NCBI GenBank assembly: GCA_023136395.1
Contig: JAGLRI010000063.1
Coordinates: 1-7,219, forward strand
Length of the DNA stretch: 7,219 nucleotides
Reading direction: 5' to 3'
Origin: Candidatus Bathyarchaeota archaeon
Lineage (GTDB): Archaea > Thermoproteota > Bathyarchaeia > Bathyarchaeales > Bathyarchaeaceae
In this document: in pieces, positions 1 to 5,240 of the stretch
How the letters are laid out: each line of letters begins with the position of its first letter
Position numbering within the stretch: the first letter of the stretch is position 1
Translations under genes and position numbers: made by a program
Notes under the pieces: model-generated
Told to the model about the DNA's origin: nothing
Database searches by the model: none
The model's input: the letters and a program-made list of their open reading frames with translations, nothing else

Positions 1-723
1 TGCTAACCACGAGGCGTATTTTTCTGCAGTTAAGGGCCACTCTTCCCACTCTCTTGCTGAAAATCTAAAGCTGATGTCGTCGGTAAGCTTGTAGTTACGC
101 AAGAGAACCCTAAGATTTTCACAGTTTTTACCTGTGTACACGTAGTTTGGCGACCTACCCTTAAGAATTTTTTCCACTCCTTCCACATAAATTCCTAGGT
201 ATCCAAGTTTTTTCACTACCCTTGCAATGGCATTGTTGTAGAGTAATTCGGTGTTCTCAAAGACCTTAGGTTCGAAACCTAAGAGGTCACGCATAGTCTG
301 CCTGTGTGTCTTGACTTCTTCGATGAATTCGTCCTTCACAGGATAAAGGCTACACAGTGAGTGATAATAGGTTTGTTCTAGAATTTCCACGCAACCAGTT
401 TGTACAAGTTGTTTGAAGGACTCCAGTACATCCTTGTTAAACATTTCACACTGCTCTAAGAAGACACCAGAGAGGCTGAAGGCTACTTTCACGTTCTTTT
501 TTTCACATTTATACTGGTCAATCAGATTTAGGAGAATCTGATTTGTTGGTAAGTAACATTTTCTGCTAGCTCTTTCAAAAATTTCTCGATCCAAGACTTT
601 GTCAAAGTAATAATCAAACATCTCCTCCTTGGCTAATCGTTGGAACATTTTTCGTTCCCAAAAGTAGTTTTTCTTCACTCTGAAAGGCTGATGGACCTCA
701 AAGGTAAAAACCACATCTGTCAT
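1..723 (-). CDS. GH57-family alpha-amylase / glucanotransferase, N-terminal part (gene truncated by left window edge)
   Basis: An open frame of 241 codons starts at the ATG at 723 and runs without a stop off the left edge, so the C-terminal part is missing. The protein opens with MTDVVFTFEVHQPF. The HQP at residues 11-13 is GH57 conserved motif 1. FSLSGVFLEQ (about 82-91) matches motif 2. FENTEL (155-160) matches motif 3, whose Glu159 would be the catalytic nucleophile. EQTYYHSL (116-123) is also typical of archaeal GH57 amylases. The motif 4 acid/base Asp lies beyond the window. No signal peptide is seen, so the enzyme is probably cytoplasmic and acts on alpha-glucans. A GTGATC element lies just upstream of the ATG and supports this start. 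The neighbouring nucleotidyltransferase on the same strand fits a glycogen-like glucan pathway; that link is inference. Whether it hydrolyses or transfers glucans cannot be told. Confidence 0.88.
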   Translation of the reverse strand, partial: MTDVVFTFEVHQPFRVKKNYFWERKMFQRLAKEEMFDYYFDKVLDREIFERASRKCYLPTNQILLNLIDQYKCEKKNVKVAFSLSGVFLEQCEMFNKDVLESFKQLVQTGCVEILEQTYYHSLCSLYPVKDEFIEEVKTHRQTMRDLLGFEPKVFENTELLYNNAIARVVKKLGYLGIYVEGVEKILKGRSPNYVYTGKNCENLRVLLRNYKLTDDISFRFSAREWEEWPLTAEKYASWLA

Positions 724-728
724 AGAGA

Positions 729-734
729 GATCAC
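729..734 (-). promoter_or_regulatory. Shine-Dalgarno GTGATC of the GH57 gene
   Basis: On the minus strand GTGATC sits five bases upstream of the ATG at 723. It is complementary to the GATCAC segment of the archaeal 16S 3' end. It supports the chosen start and suggests that translation starts independently of the gene 159 bases upstream. Confidence 0.5.
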
Positions 735-882
735 TGTTCTATTAAGTGAGTCTGAACTTTAATTATTTCTATATTTTGAATATCGGTGAACTCAAGTTAA
801 CATAAAATGTTCATAGGGAGGTTTTGCATGCATAAGTCATTACAAGTTAGGTGTCGCACATAGCTACACTATTCTGGACGTT

Positions 883-2160
883 CTAATTTACAGCTATACT
901 TTTCACGGTCATCCTTTCAAATTTCCCTTCGGGAAGATTGAGATGCGGGTAAACCTTGCCTTCATAAATGTAGCAGCCAGGCGCGAGTACAACATCATCG
1001 GCTATTGATGAAAAGTGTTCTACTACCGTAGGCTTCTCGAAAGTCGAGTTTATGGTAACTTGCCTTCCAACTATACTTTTACGAATAGTGGCGCTTTCAC
1101 TAATGATTGCTCTGTCCATGATAGCAGAGTTCTCTATAATCACATCTTTTCCTATCTTGCAGTAGTTGTCGATACATGAATCTGTTATCGTTGTACCATC
1201 TTCAATCTGGCAGTGTCTCCCGATTAAGACCGAACCATTAAGCGTTATATTTCCTTCCCTGAACTTCTTCACTATTAATGCCCGTTGCTTTAAGGATTCT
1301 GTGCTCTCTCCTTGAATCCAAATTTTCTCGCGAGGTGATACGCGACCGCCAAAGTTCTGAAGGGAAGTTAATTTTCCATTCAGGATGTCGTGCATGGTAT
1401 CCAAATATCTTGCAGGGGTACCAACATCGTACCAACTGCCCTTAAGAACGAAGCCATAGACAGGTCTACCAGTCTCGATGAGGTAGGGAATAACATCATA
1501 GCCAAAGTCTAAGCGTTTCTTCTCCTTAAGTATCGTCTCTATACCGTCTTCCTTCAAGATTTCCCTTATCTCCCTTGAGAACATATAGAGGCCAGTATTA
1601 GCAAGGTTTGAAGGGACCTCTTCCTTTTTCGGTTTCTCTACAAACCTGGAAATCTTCATGTTTTCATCCAAATCGGCCACGCCAAATCCTGTTACGTCCT
1701 TCACTTCCCTCAATCCAATGGTAAGTACGCCTCCTTTGGAATTATGGTAGTCTACAAACTCCTCCAAACTAATGTCGAAGATGTTATCTCCTTGAGCTGC
1801 GAAGAGGCTTTCGTGAATGTCGTAGTACTCGAGATTTATCCTGGCCGAGTCGCCACTTCCATAGTCCACCACATTTGGTTGATACTTTATATGAATCCGA
1901 GGCTTGATGTTGTATCTGGCGGAGAAGCCAATGCCCGACTCGAAATAGTCGTGAAGATCCCTATAGTTTGTGTATCCCTTAACTCCAAAGATGAAGTTCT
2001 TTATCCCTTGTTTGGCAAGGCAGAGAAGCGCAATCTCGATCAAGGGTCTGTTGATAAGCCTTAAGCACGCCTTGGAGACTTCAGCGGTAAGGGGTAAGAG
2101 GCGAGTTGCTCTTCCACCAACAGGTATAAATACCCACAACCGCTCCATTTCACCATTCAT
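883..2160 (-). CDS. sugar-1-phosphate nucleotidyltransferase with C-terminal left-handed beta-helix (GlgC/ManC-like)
   Basis: A complete 425-residue gene. Residues 8-260 form an NTP_transferase domain. PVGGRATRLLPLT (13-25) is the nucleotide-binding signature loop, AAQGDN (121-126) carries the probable metal-binding Asp125, VEKP (174-177) is the sugar-phosphate-binding Lys motif, and GSWYDVGTPARYL (241-253) closes the domain. Residues about 308-395 are hexapeptide-like repeats (IGRHCQIEDGTTI, CKIGKDVI and so on) expected to form a left-handed beta-helix. The enzyme would make an NDP-sugar from NTP and a sugar 1-phosphate. ADP-glucose is plausible because a GH57 amylase gene follows, but GDP-mannose or UDP-sugar cannot be excluded. 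The signature has Ala where most members have Gly (GGxGTR), and Ser-Lys in place of Pro-Lys. I recall this variant from archaeal members. No Shine-Dalgarno precedes the ATG at 2160. A second in-frame ATG at 2148 (MERLW) is possible, with GGTGA very close to it. Confidence 0.9.
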   Translation of the reverse strand: MNGEMERLWVFIPVGGRATRLLPLTAEVSKACLRLINRPLIEIALLCLAKQGIKNFIFGVKGYTNYRDLHDYFESGIGFSARYNIKPRIHIKYQPNVVDYGSGDSARINLEYYDIHESLFAAQGDNIFDISLEEFVDYHNSKGGVLTIGLREVKDVTGFGVADLDENMKISRFVEKPKKEEVPSNLANTGLYMFSREIREILKEDGIETILKEKKRLDFGYDVIPYLIETGRPVYGFVLKGSWYDVGTPARYLDTMHDILNGKLTSLQNFGGRVSPREKIWIQGESTESLKQRALIVKKFREGNITLNGSVLIGRHCQIEDGTTITDSCIDNYCKIGKDVIIENSAIMDRAIISESATIRKSIVGRQVTINSTFEKPTVVEHFSSIADDVVLAPGCYIYEGKVYPHLNLPEGKFERMTVKSIAVN

Positions 2161-2200
2161 GTTAATTTAAACAAGAATAATAACCATTAAAATAACTGTC

Positions 2201-2210
2201 GTAAATAAAG
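2201..2210 (-). promoter_or_regulatory. candidate TATA box for the nucleotidyltransferase gene
   Basis: Minus-strand CTTTATTTAC lies about 45 bases upstream of the ATG at 2160. Transcription would start near 2180 and leave a roughly 20-base, AT-rich leader with no Shine-Dalgarno. The surrounding sequence is all AT-rich, so the exact box is uncertain. Confidence 0.35.
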
Positions 2211-2223
2211 AGAGTTCTATTAA

Positions 2224-2232
2224 TAGCTAGCT
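2224..2232. repeat. TAGC palindrome, copy 1 (TAGCTAGCT)
   Basis: TAGCTAGCT contains the 8-base perfect palindrome AGCTAGCT. It directly abuts a second 10-base palindrome, CTATTAATAG (2217-2226). It lies in the spacer between two minus-strand genes, about 65 bases upstream of the nucleotidyltransferase start. It is one of eight related copies in the window. Confidence 0.7.
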
Positions 2233-2236
2233 TTTC

Positions 2237-2246
2237 ATTCTAGAAT
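2237..2246. repeat. 10-base palindrome ATTCTAGAAT
   Basis: This is a perfect palindrome with a central CTAG, five bases from TAGC palindrome copy 1. Its function is unknown. It belongs to a cluster of four palindromes within 70 bases. Confidence 0.5.
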
Positions 2247-2268
2247 CTCTTATAGAAGTTCCAATTCT

Positions 2269-2285
2269 CATTCAAAATTTGAATG
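2269..2285. repeat. 17-base inverted repeat downstream of the 2306-2863 gene
   Basis: CATTCAAA-A-TTTGAATG has two perfect 8-base arms around a single base, and begins 20 bases past the stop of the minus-strand orphan gene. It could be an RNA stem at the 3' end of that gene or an operator. The one-base spacer makes a tight RNA hairpin lose its innermost pairs. No T-run follows on the minus strand, so a classic terminator is not supported. Confidence 0.5.
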
Positions 2286-2305
2286 ATTAAAGCTTGCAAT
2301 AATAA

Positions 2306-2863
2306 TTATGGTTTTTCGGATGTATATTTACTGATAACAGCCTCCATCTCATCGGAGATAGATGGATGTTCTTGCATGATTTTGATTAAGGTCGTTAAGA
2401 AATTATTATATTTGCTTTCTGTTTCATTATTCCAATCCCAATGAAATTCTGCATTTTGAGTGAGTGTTTGATAGATTTTATTTATTGATTCGAAAATCGT
2501 TTTAATTACCGTTTTGTTATCTTTATTTTGAAAGAGAATTTCAATTATTGGCCAAACTGCTATTCGGAAATCACCACTCATTTCAACTTTAACGCCATTG
2601 TTCATTTGAATGATCTTTTTAAGAGGAAGTCCCATCTGCTGTAATAATTGTATTGAATTTTCTTTGGCTATTTTAAGAACATGATCAGGAAGATAATTGA
2701 AGAACTCAGTGTAAGTTAGATCAAATTTATCTATTTCTTTCCTTTCTAAAACTATTTCCAATTTGTTTGGAACGAAAAGCACACCCTTAGGTATACCATA
2801 TTTTTTTCTGATCATTTCTATTTCTTTAAACATACCCTCTAAATCAATCGGCTTAATGGACAT
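2306..2863 (-). CDS. AT-rich orphan protein of unknown function
   Basis: A complete 185-residue gene that I do not recognise. The protein is hydrophilic and largely helical in appearance, with a short strand-like segment VLFVPNKLEIVLER (28-41), a Met/Gly-rich middle (QQMGLPLKKIIQMNNGVKVEM, about 75-95) and a C-terminal region with many Asn, Glu and Lys (about 110-185), including HWDWNNETE. There is no Cys, no signal peptide and no clear membrane segment. Base composition is visibly more AT-rich than the nucleotidyltransferase gene beside it, which could mean later acquisition or relaxed constraint. A clear TATA-like element lies about 30-40 bases upstream of the ATG at 2863, and only a weak GGGA precedes the start. 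It is transcribed divergently from the gene at 2993. The regular frame and promoter suggest a real gene. Confidence 0.65.
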   Translation of the reverse strand: MSIKPIDLEGMFKEIEMIRKKYGIPKGVLFVPNKLEIVLERKEIDKFDLTYTEFFNYLPDHVLKIAKENSIQLLQQMGLPLKKIIQMNNGVKVEMSGDFRIAVWPIIEILFQNKDNKTVIKTIFESINKIYQTLTQNAEFHWDWNNETESKYNNFLTTLIKIMQEHPSISDEMEAVISKYTSEKP

Positions 2864-2890
2864 TCCCGTTCTACCCTTGCTTTTTATGCA

Positions 2891-2906
2891 CGTATATTTA
2901 TTAAAA
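2891..2906 (-). promoter_or_regulatory. TATA box for the 2306-2863 gene
   Basis: Minus-strand TTTTAATAAATATACG matches the archaeal TATA pattern. With the usual 25-base distance, transcription would start near 2872, leaving a leader of about 10 bases before the ATG at 2863. Confidence 0.5.
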
Positions 2907-2935
2907 CGACCCTTATTACCTTGTAAAACTAGATC

Positions 2936-2947
2936 TTAGCTAGCTAA
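2936..2947. repeat. TAGC palindrome, copy 2 (TTAGCTAGCTAA)
   Basis: A perfect 12-base palindrome in the divergent spacer, 73 bases upstream of the minus-strand start at 2863 and 45 bases upstream of the plus-strand start at 2993. The position would suit an operator acting on both genes, but the motif also occurs downstream of genes elsewhere in the window. Confidence 0.7.
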
Positions 2948-2978
2948 CTGATAGTAGTGAAAATATGATAGGTTTATT

Positions 2979-2984
2979 GGAGTG
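2979..2984 (+). promoter_or_regulatory. Shine-Dalgarno GGAGTG of the 2993 gene
   Basis: GGAGTG lies eight bases upstream of the ATG at 2993 and supports that start. The only TATA-like sequence nearby (AAATATGATA, 2961-2970) would place the transcript start at or after this element, so the true promoter may lie further upstream. Confidence 0.45.
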
Positions 2985-2992
2985 GTTCACAA

Positions 2993-3667
2993 ATGAAAAC
3001 AGAAAAAATACTCGTACCAGAGTCTTTAGCTGAGACGCTTTGGCGTCTGGAAGAAGTGCGGCAAGGATTTAGGAGGAAGTCTGTTCATCATCTGCAGGAA
3101 GCACTTCAATGGGTTCTCTCAAGACAAGGTTTACCTGGATCTTACTCCAACCTATTCTTGCCAACTAGTCAGGATCTTGCTGGGAGCGTGCGTTTACTCA
3201 CAGGTGAAAGAATGCTGTCTGATGTAGGTACTCGACACGTGCTTGGAGAAGAGGCTCTTCGAACGACATTTGTTTGGAAACTCAGATCATCTTCAGCGGG
3301 TGCAGAAGCGGTGAAAGGCTTCAACAATCTCTTGGAAGCAGGAGGCAAGGATGGATGGTGGTGTTGCCATACATGCACCCCCGCTTTCCTTCGGGCGTTA
3401 GCAGTAGTTAAACCCGATGATTCGGATAGGATTCTTGAGAAAGGATTGAAAAGGATCAAAAAGGCTCGAACTCATGATGGTAGATGGCGTGGTTTTCCTT
3501 TCTACTACACATTACTAACACTTTCTGAGATAGAGACACCTTCTGCAAAAACCGAATTAAAACACGCCAGCAAGATATCTCAAAGACTCCTGAAAAGATA
3601 CGGCAAAGATGACAGAATATCAAGTTTCAGAAGGTTAGCGTTGGAAGCAACACTGAATCTTACTTAG
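2993..3667 (+). CDS. uncharacterised protein with terpenoid-cyclase-toroid-like (alpha/alpha) motifs
   Basis: A complete 224-residue gene. Two segments resemble helices of the alpha/alpha-toroid seen in squalene cyclases and prenyltransferases: DGWWCCHTCTPAFLRALAVV (120-139) and THDGRWRGFPFYYTLLTLSE (160-179). Each places an Asp-Gly-x-Trp turn before a hydrophobic helix. The cluster Cys124, Cys125, His126, Cys128 could bind a metal or be a redox site. The N-terminus (1-110) is charged and helical. The protein is far shorter than a full cyclase (about 600 residues) and no catalytic DxDD is seen, so it may be a small toroid-like domain of other function. No signal peptide or membrane helix is evident. 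It is divergent from the AT-rich orphan and followed, after a 130-base gap with its own promoter, by a HAD phosphatase, so an operon is doubtful. The fold assignment is inference from motif shape only. Confidence 0.75.
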   Translation: MKTEKILVPESLAETLWRLEEVRQGFRRKSVHHLQEALQWVLSRQGLPGSYSNLFLPTSQDLAGSVRLLTGERMLSDVGTRHVLGEEALRTTFVWKLRSSSAGAEAVKGFNNLLEAGGKDGWWCCHTCTPAFLRALAVVKPDDSDRILEKGLKRIKKARTHDGRWRGFPFYYTLLTLSEIETPSAKTELKHASKISQRLLKRYGKDDRISSFRRLALEATLNLT

Positions 3668-3743
3668 CACTCATCCCCTCGGTTCATCATATTTACATCC
3701 ACAAAAAACTCTAATACTCTAGAAAATAGGAATTCATGAATGA

Positions 3744-3778
3744 GTATAAAGGGAGATACGCGCGGCTTAAATTATAAT
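3744..3778 (+). promoter_or_regulatory. promoter region of the HAD gene, two TATA-like boxes
   Basis: GTATAAAGGG (box near 3744-3750) would start transcription near 3773 and include the G-run before the start codon in the leader. A second box, CTTAAATTATAAT (3766-3778), would start transcription almost exactly on the ATG at 3798, giving a leaderless message. The sequence alone does not decide between them. Confidence 0.45.
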
Positions 3779-3786
3779 TAAAAAAT

Positions 3787-3791
3787 GGGGG
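3787..3791 (+). promoter_or_regulatory. G-run Shine-Dalgarno of the HAD gene
   Basis: GGGGG lies six bases before the ATG at 3798 inside an otherwise A-rich leader. It is a plausible ribosome-binding site and supports this start. Confidence 0.5.
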
Positions 3792-3797
3792 AAAAAT

Positions 3798-4493
3798 ATG
3801 AACGTAATCGAAGGGATAAAGACTATTTCTTTCGATGGTGACGGAACTCTCTGGGATTTTAAAAAAGTCATGCGTCATTCATTACAACATGTCTTAAAAG
3901 AGTTGAAAAAAACGGATCCACAGACAGCAATTCAGCTTGACATTGACAAGATGATAGAGATCAGAAATAGAGTAGCTAAGAAACTGAGGGGAAAGATTAC
4001 TAATCTTGAGGAAGTTCGCTTAGAGGCTTTTAAACAAACACTAAAGGATGTAGGTAGACCAAACGACAAATTAGCATCATATCTCAACCAAGTGTATTTA
4101 AAACATCGTTTTGAGGACATTGAACTTTTCAATGATGTTCTTCCAGCACTTGAAACATTACGAGAAAAATATACTCTTGGACTACTTTCAAATGGCAATA
4201 GTTATCCAGAACGTTGCGGTTTAGAGGGCATATTTCAGTTTATCGTCTTCTCACAAGATTATGGTGTAGAAAAACCCGACCCCAAAATATTCCGCCTTGC
4301 ATTAAAGAAATCTGGATGTTCAGAACAAGAATTCCTTCATGTGGGCGATTCACTAGAAAATGATATAATGGGAGCTGTTAATGCAGGGATCAAATGTGTT
4401 TGGGTGAATAGACAGAGAATGAAAAACACTTTAGGTTTCAAAATTGAATATGAAACAGATTCTCTATTAAAACTACTAGAAATCCTTGAATGA
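3798..4493 (+). CDS. HAD-superfamily phosphatase (phosphoglycolate-phosphatase-like, C1 helical cap)
   Basis: A complete 231-residue gene with all four HAD motifs. Motif I is FDGDGTLW (12-19), with nucleophile Asp13 and general acid Asp15. Motif II is LLSNGN (129-134), with Ser131. Motif III is the Lys in GVEKPDPKIF (156-165), Lys159. Motif IV is HVGDSLENDI (181-190), with Asp184 and Asp189 for magnesium. A helical C1-type cap fills residues about 20-118. Length and layout match the HAD-IA group (phosphoglycolate phosphatase, YjjG and haloacid dehalogenase relatives). It should be a soluble Mg-dependent phosphatase acting on a small phosphorylated metabolite, but the substrate cannot be read from sequence. 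A G-run precedes the ATG. It stands alone on its strand, with spacers of 130 and over 700 bases. Confidence 0.9.
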   Translation: MNVIEGIKTISFDGDGTLWDFKKVMRHSLQHVLKELKKTDPQTAIQLDIDKMIEIRNRVAKKLRGKITNLEEVRLEAFKQTLKDVGRPNDKLASYLNQVYLKHRFEDIELFNDVLPALETLREKYTLGLLSNGNSYPERCGLEGIFQFIVFSQDYGVEKPDPKIFRLALKKSGCSEQEFLHVGDSLENDIMGAVNAGIKCVWVNRQRMKNTLGFKIEYETDSLLKLLEILE

Positions 4494-4541
4494 CACATTA
4501 ATTGTGATAGCCATGAAAGCGTCAGCGAACGCACATTCTAA

Positions 4542-4551
4542 TAGCTAGCTA
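4542..4551. repeat. TAGC palindrome, copy 3 (TAGCTAGCTA)
   Basis: A perfect 10-base palindrome 48 bases downstream of the HAD stop codon, followed by an A-run. It sits at the 3' side of a gene with no gene start nearby, so it is not tied to promoters only. Confidence 0.7.
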
Positions 4552-4603
4552 AAAAAATAATACATATCCTAATAAAAATGAGGGTTAGATTTACAAAGAA
4601 TTC

Positions 4604-4613
4604 TTTATAAATA
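4604..4613 (+). promoter_or_regulatory. orphan TATA box TTTATAAATA
   Basis: TTTATAAATA, within AATTCTTTATAAATAGG, is the best archaeal TATA-box match in the window. It would start transcription near 4632-4635. No sizeable plus-strand ORF follows for over 200 bases. Confidence 0.5.
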
Positions 4614-4668
4614 GGGTATTTGTAACCGTCTGAGCATTCTAAAACCATTACAACATGAAAAAACTACC

Positions 4669-4690
4669 TATTTGGAAAATTTTCTAAATA
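4669..4690. repeat. 22-base near-perfect inverted repeat
   Basis: TATTTGGAAAATTTTCTAAATA is self-complementary except for one pair, which becomes G-U in RNA on the plus strand. It has no loop, so as DNA it could be an operator-like dyad. As RNA it would need to open its centre. Confidence 0.55.
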
Positions 4691-4726
4691 ACTGAAATTA
4701 TGTCAGCCTATACATGCATGCACGCT

Positions 4727-4740
4727 CCTTTTGCTTTTTT
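4727..4740 (+). terminator. T-rich terminator candidate
   Basis: CCTTTTGCTTTTTT on the plus strand fits the T-run-dependent termination common in archaea. It could end transcripts from the orphan promoter or read-through from the HAD gene. Confidence 0.4.
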
Positions 4741-4744
4741 GATT

Positions 4745-4763
4745 GGTTGGCTAGCTAGCAACC
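4745..4763. repeat. TAGC palindrome, copy 4, extended to a hairpin
   Basis: The perfect palindrome GCTAGCTAGC (4750-4759) is flanked by GGTT and AACC, so with one bulged G the whole element GGTTG-GCTAGCTAGC-AACC can fold as a stem. It lies just after the T-rich stretch. Confidence 0.6.
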
Positions 4764-4854
4764 GTCACTATAGCTACGACGATCACTAAGACTATGCCAC
4801 AAATGCACAATAAGGTCAAGGAGGAGACGAAGTAAAAAAAGAAGGTGATGGACG

Positions 4855-4980
4855 GTGAAACGGAAGCGGACGGAAGGTAAAACCGAAGCGAAAAAGAAAG
4901 CAAAACCGAAGGCGGAAAGGAAGCTATCCCCGAAGCAAGAAAACGAAGGGAGAAAACGAAAGCAGAAAAGCCAGTCCTAG
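4855..4980 (+). CDS. possible 41-residue Lys/Arg-rich micro-protein
   Basis: An ORF starts at GTG (4855), five bases after a strong archaeal Shine-Dalgarno (GGTGAT, 4844-4849), and ends at TAG (4978-4980). The product is extremely basic, beginning (V/M)KRKRTEGKTEAKKKAKPK and continuing with further Lys, Arg, Glu and Gln. It resembles the low-complexity Lys/Ala/Pro tails of nucleic-acid-binding proteins. Against it, the whole block is T-poor, so stop codons are rare by composition alone and a short open frame is expected by chance. The diverged copy 146 bases downstream is in another frame without a start codon. No TATA box is obvious upstream. It may be a chance ORF or a decayed gene. Confidence 0.25.
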   Translation: MKRKRTEGKTEAKKKAKPKAERKLSPKQENEGRKRKQKSQS

Positions 4981-5155
4981 GCTATAGGGTACCCTAATGA
5001 AGAAAAAGCGCTTCTAAAAAGAAAGCGAAAAGGAAGCAAACGGAAGCAAAACGGAAGGGGAAACCGAAGCTATCTCGGAAGCAAGAAAAGGAAGGGAGAA
5101 AAGGAAAGCGGCGAAATGGAAGCGAGAGGAAAGCAGAAAGGAAGGCGGAAACGAC
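4861..5155 (+). repeat. purine-rich, T-poor degenerate repeat block
   Basis: By my count about 18 T occur in 300 bases, and the strand is mainly A and G with scattered C. Short units of the type CGAAGC, GGAAGC, GAAAGC and AAAACGGAAG recur irregularly. A longer duplication is visible: 4891-4967 aligns with 5037-5113 at an offset of 146 bases. It includes shared GAAGCTATC, GAAGCAAGAAAA and GAAGGGAGAAAA segments, with scattered substitutions between copies. The offset is not a multiple of three. The two copies are separated by AVRII- and KpnI-like palindromes near 4976-4996. Confidence 0.75.
4985..4996. repeat. 12-base palindrome TAGGGTACCCTA
   Basis: A perfect palindrome between the two copies of the purine-rich duplication, close to CCTAGG (4976-4981). 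It is the only T-containing island in the block. It may mark the junction of the duplication or be a protein-binding site. Confidence 0.5.
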
Positions 5156-5193
5156 TGCGCTTTCGTTTAAAGAACTTGCTTTTTTCAGGATCT

Positions 5194-5206
5194 AAACTTT
5201 TTAATC
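5194..5206 (+). promoter_or_regulatory. TATA box of the 5241 gene
   Basis: AAACTTTTTAATC has the BRE-plus-TATA look of archaeal promoters. Transcription would start near 5228, giving a leader of about 13 bases in which GTGAT (5231-5235) lies five bases before the ATG. Confidence 0.5.
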
Positions 5207-5240
5207 GAACATTACTTCCAAAGTTAAGTAGTGATTTTGA

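Larger units (their letters stand above)
4633..4740 (+). ncRNA. candidate short transcript (small RNA or 10-codon leader peptide)
   Basis: The interval is bounded by the predicted start from the orphan TATA box and by a T-rich stretch (CCTTTTGCTTTTTT, 4727-4740) that would serve as an archaeal terminator. It contains a near-perfect 22-base inverted repeat. Its only ATG-initiated ORF of note is a 10-codon one starting at 4655 (MKKLPIWKIF), which overlaps the inverted repeat and has no clear Shine-Dalgarno. I recognise no RNA family. The call rests on promoter and terminator spacing only. Confidence 0.25.
4494..5240. other. 747-base interval without a recognisable protein family
   Basis: In order, it holds TAGC palindrome copy 3, an orphan TATA box (4604-4613), a near-palindromic 22-base element, a T-rich stretch, a TAGC hairpin (copy 4), a T-poor purine-rich repeat block (about 4840-5155) with a possible 41-codon ORF, and the promoter of the next gene. 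I saw no tRNA, no CRISPR repeat and no transposon end. Confidence 0.7.

Noticed and set aside
1744..2170. Plus-strand open frames opposite the nucleotidyltransferase gene
   Set aside because: They are antisense to a gene with clear family motifs and have no recognisable product.
3169..3459. Minus-strand open frame opposite the toroid-like gene, and similar ones opposite the HAD and oxidoreductase genes
   Set aside because: They are shadows of genes with stronger evidence on the other strand, with no ribosome-binding site or plausible product.
4750..4810. tRNA-like fold around the GCTAGCTAGC hairpin
   Set aside because: No T-loop GTTCGAAT-type sequence, no acceptor complementarity and no anticodon arm could be found.
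4855..5155. CRISPR array or regular tandem repeat in the purine-rich block
   Set aside because: The units are irregular in length and spacing, no constant repeat with unique spacers is seen, and no cas genes are present.
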